Shown: positions 43,542 to 52,736, numbered from the stretch's first letter. The stretch is DNA of 64,000 nt from Hephaestia caeni (GCF_003550065.1 NZ_QXDC01000003.1:62001-126000); one strand, 5' to 3'. Notes: generated from the sequence alone by a model not told the origin. A program made the numbers and translations.

Positions 43542-45806
43542 ATGGCTTCAGACGTCACCGACCTTCCGCCCGATAATCCGCCGATCGGCATCCTCGACGC
43601 CCCGTTCGATTCGGCGTTGTCGGAGCGCTACCTCGTCTATGCGCTGTCGACGATCACCGCGCGCTCGCTACCCGACGTGCGCGACGGGATGAAGCCGGTC
43701 CACCGCCGCCTGCTCTGGGCGATGCGGCTGCTCAAGCTCGATCCCACCCAGGGCTACAAGAAATGCGCGCGCGTCGTCGGCGACGTGATCGGCAAATATC
43801 ACCCGCACGGCGACCAGTCGGTCTATGATGCGATGGTGCGGCTCGCGCAGGATTTCGCGCTGCGCTACCCGCTCGTCGACGGGCAGGGCAATTTCGGCAA
43901 TATCGATGGCGATAACGCCGCCGCCTATCGCTACACCGAGGCGCGGCTGACGCAGGTCGCGATCGACCTGATGGACGGCCTCGACGAGAACGCCACCGAT
44001 TTCCGCCCGACCTACAATGGCGAAGACGAGGAGCCCGAGCTGTTCCCCGGCGCTTTCCCCAACCTGCTGGCGAACGGCGCCGCCGGCATCGCGGTCGGCA
44101 TGGCGACCTCGGTTCCGCCGCATAACGCCGCCGAACTGCTCGACGCCGCGATTCTGCTGATCGACCAGCCAAAGGCCGACGACGCCGCGGTGCTCAGCCA
44201 CGTCAAAGGCCCCGATTTCCCCACCGGCGGCCAGCTTGTCGACAGCCCACAGGCGATCGCCGAGGCCTATGCCACCGGGCGCGGCACCTTCCATACCCGC
44301 GCGCGCTGGCACGTCGAGGATCAGGGTCGCGGCACCTGGATCGCGGTGGTCGATCAGATCCCCTACGGCGTCCAGAAGGGCAAGTTGATCGAGCAGATCG
44401 CGAGCCTGATCAACGACAGGAAGCTACCGATCCTCGCCGACGTGCGCGACGAATCGGATGCGGCGATCCGCATCGTCCTCGAACCGCGCAGCCGCACGGT
44501 GGAGGCCGATCTGCTGCTGGATTCGCTGTTCCGCCTGAGCGATCTCGAAAGCCGCTTCTCGCTCAACCTCAACGTGCTCGACGCGACGCGCACCCCGCGC
44601 GTGATGAGCCTGCGCGAGGCGCTGCTTGCCTGGGTCGAGCACCAGTTCGTCGTCCTCCAGCGCCGCTCCCAGCATCGGCTCGACAAGATCGCCGACCGGC
44701 TCGAGCTGGTCGGCGGTTACATCATCGCCTTCCTCAACCTCGACCGCGTGATCGCGATCATCCGCACCGAGGACGAGCCCAAGCCGGTGATGATCGCCGA
44801 GTTCAGCCTCACCGACCGCCAGGCCGAGGCGATCCTCAACATGCGGCTGCGCAGCTTGCGCAAGCTCGAGGAAATGGAGCTGCGCCGCGAGCAGGACGCG
44901 CTGGAAAAGGAACGCGCCGAGCTTGAACAGCTCCTCGGCAGCGAGGCGCGCCAGCGCACCCGGCTCAAGCGCGATCTGGCCAAGATCCGCGACCGCTACG
45001 GCCCGGAAACCGAATTGGGCCGCCGCCGCACGCTGATCGAGCAGGCCGGCCCGGCGCGCGACATTCCGCTGGAGGCGATGATCGAGCGCGAGCCGATCAC
45101 CGTCATCATGTCACAACGCGGCTGGATTCGCGCGATGAAGGGCCATGCCGATCTCGCCGCCGCCGATGCGCTCAAGTTCAAGGAGGGCGACGGCCCCGCC
45201 TTCGCCTTCCACGCGCAGACCACCGACAAGATCCTGCTCGCGGTCGCATCGGGCCGCTTCTACACGCTCGGCGCCGACAAGCTGCCGGGTGGGCGCGGCT
45301 TCGGCGAGCCGGTGCGCTCGATGATCGACATCGAGGGCGATCAGGACATCGTCGGCCTCTTGCCCGCTAGCGCGGCCGAAAAGCTGCTCGTCGTCGCCAG
45401 CGACGGCCGCGGCTTCGCGGTCAAATCCGCTGACGTCATCGCCGAAACACGCAAGGGCAAAACGGTGGCGACGCCCCGAAAGGGCGCGAAGCTCGCGCTC
45501 GTCAAGCCGATCGCACCCGCCCATGATTATGTCGCCGCGATCGGCGACAACCGCAAGCTGCTCGTCTTCCCCTTGTCCGAACTCGCCGAGCTGGCGCGCG
45601 GCCAGGGCGTCCAGCTCCAGCGTTACCGCGACGGCGGGCTCTCCGACGCCACGACCTTCACCTTCGCCGACGGGCTGAGCTGGGCGATGGGCGGCGACAC
45701 CGGCCGCACCCGCACCGAGCCCGACATGAGCGGCTGGCGCACCGCGCGCGGCGCCGCCGGCCGGATGCCGCCGACCGGCTTTCCGAGGAGCAACCGGTTC
45801 TCGTGA
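43542..45806 (+). CDS. parC: DNA topoisomerase IV subunit A
   Basis: 754 aa, decatenating type II topoisomerase subunit. The opening SERYLVYALSTITARSLPDV and the active-site Tyr131 (AAYRYTEARL) fit ParC/GyrA; the shorter length and lack of a GyrA box favour ParC. The quinolone region reads HPHGDQSVYDAMV, with Gln92 where E. coli has Ser80 and Asp96 where it has Glu84. The C-terminal beta-pinwheel domain follows a coiled region (about 430-480). It stands alone, 64 bp after the LysR gene. Confidence 0.95.
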   Translation: MASDVTDLPPDNPPIGILDAPFDSALSERYLVYALSTITARSLPDVRDGMKPVHRRLLWAMRLLKLDPTQGYKKCARVVGDVIGKYHPHGDQSVYDAMVRLAQDFALRYPLVDGQGNFGNIDGDNAAAYRYTEARLTQVAIDLMDGLDENATDFRPTYNGEDEEPELFPGAFPNLLANGAAGIAVGMATSVPPHNAAELLDAAILLIDQPKADDAAVLSHVKGPDFPTGGQLVDSPQAIAEAYATGRGTFHTRARWHVEDQGRGTWIAVVDQIPYGVQKGKLIEQIASLINDRKLPILADVRDESDAAIRIVLEPRSRTVEADLLLDSLFRLSDLESRFSLNLNVLDATRTPRVMSLREALLAWVEHQFVVLQRRSQHRLDKIADRLELVGGYIIAFLNLDRVIAIIRTEDEPKPVMIAEFSLTDRQAEAILNMRLRSLRKLEEMELRREQDALEKERAELEQLLGSEARQRTRLKRDLAKIRDRYGPETELGRRRTLIEQAGPARDIPLEAMIEREPITVIMSQRGWIRAMKGHADLAAADALKFKEGDGPAFAFHAQTTDKILLAVASGRFYTLGADKLPGGRGFGEPVRSMIDIEGDQDIVGLLPASAAEKLLVVASDGRGFAVKSADVIAETRKGKTVATPRKGAKLALVKPIAPAHDYVAAIGDNRKLLVFPLSELAELARGQGVQLQRYRDGGLSDATTFTFADGLSWAMGGDTGRTRTEPDMSGWRTARGAAGRMPPTGFPRSNRFS

Positions 45807-46038
45807 CGCACTGACGCTCACCGGATTGCCAGGCACGACCTTTACCGTTGCTGCCGAGGTGGGGCCGCCCGCGCCCCTATCCGCGGCGGGATCGGGCGGC
45901 CACACACGCCGCTGCGCGCCGATCTGAAGGCATATCTCTATCGCCTGCGAACCGAGCCGCTCACCGCGCTCAACCTGCTGATACCCTCGCGCCTGCCCGA
46001 GCGCGCGAGGGCCATTTCAAGGCGCCTGAAGCACCTCG
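45807..46038. other. Intergenic stretch with an in-frame extension after parC
   Basis: The parC frame stays open for another 81 codons after the TGA, until 46052. The last part reads TPLRADLKAYLYRLRTEPLT and looks more protein-like than random, but it has no start codon or ribosome site. It may be a decayed gene end or chance in GC-rich DNA. No RNA gene or terminator is evident. Confidence 0.35.
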
Positions 46039-46311
46039 TCATTCCGGGGTGACGTGAACACCCACCTTTTCCCATTCGGCGGCCGTCTTACAGACTTTGC
46101 GTGACAGGATGGTTCCGGTCGTCTGCTTGATCCGCGTGCAATACTTGACCTCGCCGTCGGACGACTTCTCCACCTTCATGTGCGGCGCGTCTGCGCTGGG
46201 ATCGTTCGTGCGATCACCTGCCGCATAAGCCGCGGAGCCCGCCGTGGCGGCGAAGCACAAAGCGATGGTGCCGATCAGGCCATTGCGGGCGAAATTCCGG
46301 GTGTTACGCAT
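46039..46311 (-). CDS. Small secreted protein of sphingomonads
   Basis: 90 aa with a signal peptide (NGLIGTIALCFAATAGSAAYA). The mature part is about 60 aa and contains YCTRIKQTTGTILSRKVCKT, with two Cys that may pair, then AAEWEKVGV; this short motif is familiar from small conserved sphingomonad periplasmic proteins of unknown role. The ATG at 46311 has GGAGG about 7 nt upstream, so it is clearly the start; an earlier in-frame start is inferior. It is monocistronic. Confidence 0.8.
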   Translation of the reverse strand: MRNTRNFARNGLIGTIALCFAATAGSAAYAAGDRTNDPSADAPHMKVEKSSDGEVKYCTRIKQTTGTILSRKVCKTAAEWEKVGVHVTPE

Positions 46312-46682
46312 AATATCCTCCAACATCCGCTGCTATCATCGTCAGCAGCGAGTGTAGCAGTGCATTATGTATGCCAAACACTTAAGTCATTGAGATATAA
46401 TAATCCCTATGCCGGGATGCGGGCACAATCCGGGATAAAACCCCGGAATTCGGCCGTGAACGCAAATTGTTGGGCATCGCCGACCTGATCGATCCTGACC
46501 AATCGCGTAAAACTGTTCGCAACCGGACACGGACGCGATTGCTGCCAATTCGTCGCGCTTGACCGACGCATCTCCAGAGCGGGTCGGATCGAATTTCGAT
46601 CGTCGGGTATGCAAACGCCCTTGCCGTATTGACCGATCCGCGCGACCATCAGTTTCAAACACGAACCTGATGGAGACCGGGC
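46312..46682. other. Intergenic region before the thiolase gene
   Basis: 371 bp without a convincing gene. It has an AT-rich segment (about 46375-46412) suited to a promoter and a short CCGGG/CCCGG hairpin near 46431. It must hold the divergent promoters of the small secreted protein and the thiolase, but I cannot point to clear -10/-35 boxes. Confidence 0.5.
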
Positions 46683-47852
46683 ATGGCCGAAGCCTATATC
46701 GTGGAGGCGGTGCGCACCGCCGGCGGCAAGCGCGGCGGCCGGCTCGCCGGATGGCATCCGGCTGATATGGCCGGCGCGGTGCTCGACGCGGTCGTCGCGC
46801 GGGCGGGCATCGATCCGGCGGCGATAGAAGACGTCATCATGGGCTGCGTCAGCCAGGGCGGCGAACAGAGCTTCCAGATCGGGCGCGGCGCAGTGCTCGC
46901 CTCGAATCTCCCCGAGAACGTGCCTGCGGTGACGATCGACCGCCAGTGCGGCTCGTCACAACAGGCGATCCAGTTCGCCGCGCAAGCGGTGCTCTCGGGC
47001 ACGCAGGACGTGGTGATCGCCGCCGGGGTCGAGAGCATGACGCGGGTGCCGATGGGCTCAACGGGCGCGCTGTTCGCGCAAGCCGGGCTCGGCACGGCCA
47101 AATCGCCGCGCCAGGAAGCGCGTTATCCCGGCGTCCACTTCTCGCAATTCGTGGGCGCCGAGCGGATCGCCGCAAAATACGACTTCTCCCGCGATGCGCT
47201 CGATCGGTTCGCGCTCGAAAGCCACGTCCGCGCAGCCGCCGCCACGACGCGCGGCGACTTCACCGACGAGATCGTGCCGTTGACGATTGAGACCCCCGAG
47301 GGCGAACAGCAGCATCATATCGACGAAGGCATCCGCTTCGACGCGACGCTCGACGGCATCGGCGCGGTCAAATTGCTCAAGGAAGGCGGCGTGATCTCGG
47401 CAGCGAACGCCAGCCAGATCTGCGACGGCGCCAGCGCGGTGCTGGTGGTTTCCGAGCGCGCGCTGAAAGAGCATGGGCTGACACCGCTCGCGCGCATCCA
47501 CAACCTCACCGTCACCGGCGGCGATCCGGTGGTGATGCTCGAGGAACCCCTGTTCGCAACCGACAAGGCACTCAACCGCGCCGGCCTCTCGATCGACGAC
47601 ATCGATCTGTACGAGGTCAACGAAGCATTCGCCCCCGTGCCGCTCGCGTGGCTCCGGCATGTCGGCGCCGACCCCGCGAAAATGAACGTCAACGGCGGCG
47701 CGATCGCGCTCGGCCACCCGCTCGGCGCCAGCGGCACCAAGCTGATGGCGACGCTGGTCCATGCGCTCGGCAAACGCGGTGGCCGCTACGGGTTGCAGAC
47801 GATGTGCGAAGGCGGCGGCATCGCCAACGTCACGATCGTCGAGCGGCTGTAA
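46683..47852 (+). CDS. Acetyl-CoA acetyltransferase (thiolase)
   Basis: 389 aa, thiolase fold. The nucleophile Cys89 is in TIDRQCGSSQQA; the C-terminal GGAIALGHPLGASGTKL supplies the active-site His, and QTMCEGGGIAN the second Cys. Typical of the thiolase II/acyl-CoA acetyltransferase set used in fatty-acid or short-chain acyl-CoA breakdown. It precedes an SDR gene (38 bp), and a crotonase and two thioesterases lie close by, so a beta-oxidation-like cluster is likely. Chain-length preference is not visible. Confidence 0.92.
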   Translation: MAEAYIVEAVRTAGGKRGGRLAGWHPADMAGAVLDAVVARAGIDPAAIEDVIMGCVSQGGEQSFQIGRGAVLASNLPENVPAVTIDRQCGSSQQAIQFAAQAVLSGTQDVVIAAGVESMTRVPMGSTGALFAQAGLGTAKSPRQEARYPGVHFSQFVGAERIAAKYDFSRDALDRFALESHVRAAAATTRGDFTDEIVPLTIETPEGEQQHHIDEGIRFDATLDGIGAVKLLKEGGVISAANASQICDGASAVLVVSERALKEHGLTPLARIHNLTVTGGDPVVMLEEPLFATDKALNRAGLSIDDIDLYEVNEAFAPVPLAWLRHVGADPAKMNVNGGAIALGHPLGASGTKLMATLVHALGKRGGRYGLQTMCEGGGIANVTIVERL

Positions 47853-47890
47853 CGATACACCGCCATCCCGGCGGATCAGGGAGAGGCTTC

Positions 47891-48673
47891 ATGGAACTCG
47901 ACACCACGATTTCAGCCGTCGTCACCGGCGGCGCGTCTGGGCTCGGCGCGGCAACCGCGCGGGCGCTGGCGGCGGCGGGCGTCAAGGTCGCGATCTTCGA
48001 TCTTCAGGCCGAAAAGGGCCAACAGGTCGCCACCGAGATCGGCGGCACCTTCTGTGCGGTCGATGTCACCTCGGACGAATCGGTCGATGCCGGCTTCACC
48101 AACGCCCGCGCCGCCAACGGGCAGGAATCGATCCTCGTGTGCTGCGCGGGCACCGGCAATGCGATGAAGACCGCGAGCCGGTCGAAGGAAGACGGCACGA
48201 TCAAGCATTTCCCCGCCGAGGCATTCAACTGGCTGATCCAGATCAACCTCGTCGGCACCTTCCGCTGCGTCGCCAAATCGGCCGCGGGCATGCTGACGCT
48301 CGATCCGCGCGAGGACGGCGAACGCGGCGCGATCGTGATGACGGCAAGCGTCGCCGCCGAAGACGGGCAGATCGGCCAGGCCGCCTATTCGGCGTCGAAG
48401 GGCGGCGTCGTCGGCATGACGCTCCCGATCGCGCGCGACCTGATGAACGAGGGCATCCGCGTCAACACGATCCTGCCCGGCATCTTCGACACCCCGCTGC
48501 TCGCCGCCGCGCCGCAACCGGTGAAAGACGCGCTGGCGGCCTCGGTCCCCTTCCCCAAGCGGCTTGGCCGGCCGGAGGAATATGCCCGCCTCGCGCTCGC
48601 GATGATCGAGAACCCCTATATGAACGGTGAGGACGTGCGGCTCGACGGCGCGATCCGCATGGCGCCGCGCTAA
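47891..48673 (+). CDS. SDR, type-2 3-hydroxyacyl-CoA dehydrogenase-like
   Basis: 260 aa short-chain dehydrogenase. The NAD motif VVTGGASGLGAATARAL opens the protein, and the catalytic Ser-Tyr-Lys set is in IVMTASVAAEDGQIGQAAYS then ASKGG. The pattern ISAVVTGGASGLG with GIFDTPLL is that of the HSD17B10/FadB2-like type-2 hydroxyacyl-CoA dehydrogenases. It is co-oriented with the thiolase, 38 bp downstream, which agrees with the acyl-CoA function. Confidence 0.88.
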   Translation: MELDTTISAVVTGGASGLGAATARALAAAGVKVAIFDLQAEKGQQVATEIGGTFCAVDVTSDESVDAGFTNARAANGQESILVCCAGTGNAMKTASRSKEDGTIKHFPAEAFNWLIQINLVGTFRCVAKSAAGMLTLDPREDGERGAIVMTASVAAEDGQIGQAAYSASKGGVVGMTLPIARDLMNEGIRVNTILPGIFDTPLLAAAPQPVKDALAASVPFPKRLGRPEEYARLALAMIENPYMNGEDVRLDGAIRMAPR

Positions 48674-48751
48674 CGCTCAAAGAGCAAAAATCGGCAGCGC
48701 ACTGTCCTACAAAGCCGAATTGTGCTTTAATCGGGGATGATCGTTGATTGC

Positions 48752-48787
48752 CCTCGCCGCGACGCGGTGCGCCGGTGTGCGGCGAGG
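48752..48787 (+). terminator. Hairpin, possible terminator after the SDR gene
   Basis: CCTCGCCGC (48752-48760) pairs with GCGGCGAGG (48779-48787), followed by CGTTTTGG. The T-run is only four long, so this is a weak or bidirectional terminator between the convergent SDR and crotonase genes. Confidence 0.5.
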
Positions 48788-48854
48788 CGTTTTGGCCTAA
48801 CCTTTGCCTAACCTTCCGCGCGCGCGGGGGTGTCGATTGGGCGGGCCGCCGCCC

Positions 48855-49637
48855 TCAATCCTCGAACACCGGGGGCCGCTTCGCCATATTCGCCGCCACC
48901 GCTTCCATCATATTGGGCTGGCCGATCACCCTCACCTGCTCCTCGGTCTCGGCCGCCAGCATCGCGCGTGGATCAGCGTCGTGCGCCATGTTGAGCAACC
49001 TTTTGGCGCCCCGCACCGCGTGCGGACTGCGATCGGCGATGATGCGCGCGAGCGCCATCGCCTCGGCGCGCGGATCGTCCGCCAGCCGGGTGACGAAGCC
49101 GTGCGCCAGTGCCTCCCCGGCATCGAATTCGCGCGCGGTATAGACCAGTTCGCGCAGCACATCGTCGCGCACCAGGGTGCGCCAGAGAGGGAAGCCCGCC
49201 ATGTCGGGCACCAGCCCCCAATGCGTCTCGCGGATCGCGAAGCGCGTGGCGGGCGCGGCGACGCGAATGTCCGCCCCCGACATGATCTGGAAGCCCCCGC
49301 CGAACGCGACGCCGTGGACCGCCGCGATCACCGGCATCGGCAGCATCCGCCAGCCCCATGTCACATGCTGCGGCAGGATCGCGCCGTCGGCATTGCGGCC
49401 ACGTGCCGACAGCCCCGATCCGCCCGCGGCCATGCTCGCCATGTCGAGCCCCGCGCAAAACCCCCTGCCCTCGCCCGACAGCACCACGCAGCGCACGTCC
49501 TTGCGCTGGCCAAGCGCATCGATCGTCGCGCCGATCGCGTCGAACATCGCCGGATCGAGCGCGTTCATCTTGTCGGGGCGAGCAAGGCGGACGTCGGCGA
49601 CCTGATCGGCGACGGAGAAGATGACGCGGTCGTTCAT
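48855..49637 (-). CDS. Crotonase-family protein, enoyl-CoA hydratase-like
   Basis: 260 aa crotonase. CoA-site blocks are ARPDKMNALDP, GRGFCAGLDM and GVAFGGGFQIMSGADIR. Aligned to rat mitochondrial hydratase, its catalytic Glu144 corresponds to Gln117 here, while Glu164 is kept as Glu137 (RETHWGL), a fixed offset of 27. Losing one of the two acids makes classical hydratase activity less certain; isomerase or other crotonase reactions are possible. Start ATG at 49637. Convergent with the SDR, divergent from the thioesterases. Confidence 0.85.
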   Translation of the reverse strand: MNDRVIFSVADQVADVRLARPDKMNALDPAMFDAIGATIDALGQRKDVRCVVLSGEGRGFCAGLDMASMAAGGSGLSARGRNADGAILPQHVTWGWRMLPMPVIAAVHGVAFGGGFQIMSGADIRVAAPATRFAIRETHWGLVPDMAGFPLWRTLVRDDVLRELVYTAREFDAGEALAHGFVTRLADDPRAEAMALARIIADRSPHAVRGAKRLLNMAHDADPRAMLAAETEEQVRVIGQPNMMEAVAANMAKRPPVFED

Positions 49638-49742
49638 GGAACGAAGGCTATCCCGATGGCGACGCCGCTTCAATCCGCGACCGCGCGCGGGTGAGCCTGG
49701 GCGCTTGGCGAACCCCATGCGGCGCGTGTAACAGGCGCGGCG

Positions 49743-50192
49743 ATGACCGCCTTTCCATCCTTCGATCCCGAACGCTTCCTCGCCCACGGTCTGGGCGGGC
49801 ACACCGGGTTGCTGGGGATCACGCACCACGCACACGGCGACGATTGGGTCGAGCTTGCGCTGCCTTATAGTGAAACCCTGATCGGCGATATCGCCTCCGG
49901 GGTGCTCGCGTCCGGCCCGATCCTGTCGATGATGGATATGGCGACCAGCATGGCGATCTGGCTCAAGCGCGGCCACTTCCGCCCGCAGGCGACGCTCGAT
50001 CTCCGCATCGATTATCTGCGCCCCGCAACCCCGGGCAAGACAGTGATCGGGCGCGGCGAATGCTATCGCATCACCCGCTCGATCGCCTTCATCCGCGGCC
50101 AGGCGCACGATGGCGATGCCGACGATCCGCTCGCGCATGTCGCGGGCACCTATATGTTCCTCGACATGCCCGGTGCGGAGGCCAAGGCGTGA
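49743..50192 (+). CDS. Hotdog-fold thioesterase, PaaI-like (first of pair)
   Basis: 149 aa hotdog-fold acyl-CoA thioesterase. The GPILSMMDMATSMAIW helix and the RIDYLRPATPG strand are typical of PaaI/YbgC-type enzymes. No signal peptide. It overlaps the next hotdog gene by 4 nt (GTGA), so the pair is translated together and may form a heteromer. It is divergent from the crotonase by 105 bp. The substrate is some acyl-CoA, unspecified. Confidence 0.85.
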   Translation: MTAFPSFDPERFLAHGLGGHTGLLGITHHAHGDDWVELALPYSETLIGDIASGVLASGPILSMMDMATSMAIWLKRGHFRPQATLDLRIDYLRPATPGKTVIGRGECYRITRSIAFIRGQAHDGDADDPLAHVAGTYMFLDMPGAEAKA

Positions 50193-50575
50193 CGCTGCCG
50201 CCTTATGCCCACTTGCTCGGCCTGTCGGTCGAGCCCGGCGATGGCGGCGCCCCGGTGCTGCTCATGCCCTTTTCAGACGACGTGCTCGGCCGGCCCGGCT
50301 TCCTGCATGGCGGCGCGATCGGCGGGCTGCTCGAAATGGCGGCGATCGTCGCGCTCCACACCGCGCTCGAAAGCGAGGGCGGCGGGCGGATCAAGCCGAT
50401 CAACGTCACCGTCGATTATATGCGCGGCGGCCGTGAAAAGGAGACGCGCGCCCAAGGGATCGTCACTCGGCTCGGCACGCGGGTCGCCAATGTCGAGGCC
50501 ACGGCGTGGCAGGACGATTCGACCAAGCCGATCGCCTCGGCACGGATGAACTATCTGATCGTGCGCGATATTTGA
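50189..50575 (+). CDS. Hotdog-fold thioesterase, PaaI-like (second of pair)
   Basis: 128 aa hotdog protein. GRPGFLHGGAIGGLLEMAAI is the PaaI-type active helix with its HGG motif, and VTVDYMRGG the following strand. The GTG start at 50189 lies within the stop of the first hotdog gene, so only this overlapping start fits. Together the two genes make a thioesterase pair; the HGG motif is better kept here than in the first copy, so this subunit may be the catalytic one. Confidence 0.85.
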   Translation: MTLPPYAHLLGLSVEPGDGGAPVLLMPFSDDVLGRPGFLHGGAIGGLLEMAAIVALHTALESEGGGRIKPINVTVDYMRGGREKETRAQGIVTRLGTRVANVEATAWQDDSTKPIASARMNYLIVRDI

Positions 50576-50656
50576 CGGTTCGATTCGTCGCACTGTCGTT
50601 GCCGCCGGCGCCCCTGCCCGATAACCGGGATCGATCTGGATCAGGGAGGACGGGGC

Positions 50657-51472
50657 ATGATGGGCTTGCGGATGTGGCGGTTGCTGTTGGCGGCGATCGG
50701 GGCGAGCATGCTGGTGGCGGCACCGGCCCATGCCCAGTTCGACCGGCTGGTCGATGCGCTCAAGGACAAAGCGATCGACGCGATCACCCAGCCGAATCAG
50801 GCGCGACCCGCCAGCGACGAACCGCAGGCCAGGCGCGCGCGACTGACGATCGATCAGGGCTTCGATTTCACTCCCGGCCCGCATGTCGTGACCGCGATCG
50901 ACTTCGGCGACAGCGCGGTCGGCTCCATGCCGCCGGCGTGGAAGACCAACGGCTCAGGCCAGATCGTCGCCTCGCCGGACCTGCCGGGCAAGTGGCTCGC
51001 GCTCCAGGCGTTCGCGACCTACAAATTGACGACGCCGCCAACGCTGCCCGAACGCTTCACCGTCGAGTTCGATATCGTGCCGGTCGGCGACACGCTGCGC
51101 GACGCAGGGGACGTGACCTTCGGTTTCGCGGCCGACAACAGCGTCCAGAGCTACATCCAGGACGCCTATAACGACGGCGCGATCACCGCGGTCGAGCTGA
51201 ACTTCGCGGGTGACAGTTCGGTCGCGAGCAGCGCCACGGGCGTGTCGCACTTCTTCAAGCCCGCACTGGACGGCTATATCAACCGCGCGATGCATGTCTC
51301 GATCGCGGTCGATGGCGATCGGATGCGCGTCTATATCGGCCGTGAAAAGATCGCCGACGCGCGGCTGTTCGACGGCAACCGCGCCAGATACCTCTTCGTC
51401 AGCGCGCCGGTGCGCTACGATCACGGCGCGCAGACGCTGATCGGCAACCTGCGTATCGCAGCGTTCGAATAA
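50657..51472 (+). CDS. Secreted protein of unknown function
   Basis: 271 aa with a signal peptide (MWRLLLAAIGASMLVAAPAHAQ). The mature protein has a jelly-roll/lectin-like beta composition: PPAWKTNGSGQIVASPD, then RFTVEFDIVPVGDTL and MHVSIAVDGDRMRVYIGREK read like a concanavalin-type sandwich, similar to OmpA-neighbour beta domains, but no known family is certain. GGGAGGA stands before the ATG at 50657. It is 81 bp after the thioesterases and convergent with the sugar dehydrogenase gene, 10 bp away. Confidence 0.72.
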   Translation: MMGLRMWRLLLAAIGASMLVAAPAHAQFDRLVDALKDKAIDAITQPNQARPASDEPQARRARLTIDQGFDFTPGPHVVTAIDFGDSAVGSMPPAWKTNGSGQIVASPDLPGKWLALQAFATYKLTTPPTLPERFTVEFDIVPVGDTLRDAGDVTFGFAADNSVQSYIQDAYNDGAITAVELNFAGDSSVASSATGVSHFFKPALDGYINRAMHVSIAVDGDRMRVYIGREKIADARLFDGNRARYLFVSAPVRYDHGAQTLIGNLRIAAFE

Positions 51473-51482
51473 ATCGCGCTGC

Positions 51483-52736
51483 TCACCCCTTCGGCGTCAG
51501 CCGATCGAGCGCGCCGTCATCCTGGAGCAGCCAGATCGCGCCGTCGGGCGCCTGGATCACGTCGCGGATGCGCGCACCCATGTCCCATTGCTCGGCGGGC
51601 CTGGCAGTCGCGCCGTTCAATTCGACGCGGATCAGCGCCTGCCCCGAGAGCGCGGCGAGGAACGCCGAACCCTTATATTGGGGGAACAGGTCGCCGGTAT
51701 AGATGATCATCCCGCCGGGCGAGATCGACGGGTTCCACCACAATTTCGGCGCTTCGAATTCGGGCTTGCTCGGATGATCGGGGATCGGCTGGCCGCTGTA
51801 ATTGTCGCCGTTCGAGACCACCGGCCAGCCGTAATTTTTGCCGGCCTCGATCAGGTTGAGTTCGTCGCCGCCGCGCGGCCCCATTTCGGTTTCCCACAGC
51901 CGCCCGTCGGGGGCGAAGGCAAGGCCGTACGGATTGCGGTGCCCCGTGCTCCACGTCATCGCGCGCACGCCGCCCTCGGCGTACATCGGATTGCCCGGCG
52001 CGGCCTTGCCGTCGAGCGTCAGCCGCAAGATCTTGCCGAGCAATTGCTCGGGATCCTGTGCGGGCGAGAAGCGCTGGCGCTCGCCCGAGCTCAGGAACAG
52101 ATATTGGCCGTCGGGCGAGAAGGCCACGCGCGCGCCGAACTGCCCCCCGGGACCGTTCGAGCCCGAGCGCCAGAGCACCGACACATTCTGGAGTGCGGCG
52201 CGCGCAGGGTTGGGGGTGGCGAGCGTACCCCGCGCCAACGCGAGCGCGCTCCCCTTCTCGCCGGGTTCAGAATAGGTGAGATAGACATATTTGCTGTCGG
52301 CGAAATCGGGCGCGATCGCGACGTCGAGCAGCCCGCCCTGCCCGCCGGGCTCGACCTTGGGAACGCCGCTCACCGTCACCACCGATCCGTCGGCATGGCG
52401 CAGCTTCAGCGCCCCGGCCTTTTCGGTGACGAGCAAGCCGCCGCCGGGGAGGAATTCCATCCCGAACGGTTCCTCGAACTGGCCGATCTTCTGAATCGTG
52501 AAGGGTTGCGCGGTCGCCGGCAGATTCGCCTTGCCGGCGGTCGCGGGCACGTTCTTGATCGAGGCGTCCTGCGGCGCGTTCTTGGGCACCGGCTTGCTTG
52601 CCGAGGCGGGCTGCGGCGGCACGAACGCCTGGCCGGACGCCGCCGCGTCGCCGTTCGCGGGCTGCGATTGCGCTTGCGGCTGCGCGGAGCAGGCGGGGCT
52701 GGCGAGCAGAGCGACGAGGGCAAGGCGACGAATCAT
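51483..52736 (-). CDS. PQQ-dependent aldose sugar dehydrogenase-like protein
   Basis: 417 aa, six-bladed beta-propeller of the soluble glucose/aldose dehydrogenase (YliI/Asd) family, oxidising aldoses in the periplasm with PQQ. The leader MIRRLALVALLASPAC looks like a lipoprotein or signal peptide, followed by a Gln/Ala/Pro linker. Diagnostic blocks are QFEEPFGMEFLPGGGLLVTE, GHRNPYGLAFAPDGRLWETE and MGPRGGDELNLIEAGKNYGW. Start ATG at 52736. Monocistronic. The substrate sugar is unknown and PQQ use is inferred from the family. Confidence 0.88.
   Translation of the reverse strand: MIRRLALVALLASPACSAQPQAQSQPANGDAAASGQAFVPPQPASASKPVPKNAPQDASIKNVPATAGKANLPATAQPFTIQKIGQFEEPFGMEFLPGGGLLVTEKAGALKLRHADGSVVTVSGVPKVEPGGQGGLLDVAIAPDFADSKYVYLTYSEPGEKGSALALARGTLATPNPARAALQNVSVLWRSGSNGPGGQFGARVAFSPDGQYLFLSSGERQRFSPAQDPEQLLGKILRLTLDGKAAPGNPMYAEGGVRAMTWSTGHRNPYGLAFAPDGRLWETEMGPRGGDELNLIEAGKNYGWPVVSNGDNYSGQPIPDHPSKPEFEAPKLWWNPSISPGGMIIYTGDLFPQYKGSAFLAALSGQALIRVELNGATARPAEQWDMGARIRDVIQAPDGAIWLLQDDGALDRLTPKG

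Noticed and set aside
45848..46057. A 69-residue plus-strand open frame after parC
   Set aside because: Arg/Ala-rich shadow composition without a ribosome site; the parC-frame extension in the same DNA looks more protein-like but is also not called as a gene.
48795..48812. Tandem CCTAACC repeats resembling a CtrA-type site
   Set aside because: It lies between two convergent gene ends, where no promoter is expected, and lacks the TTAA half-site seen in the other two boxes.
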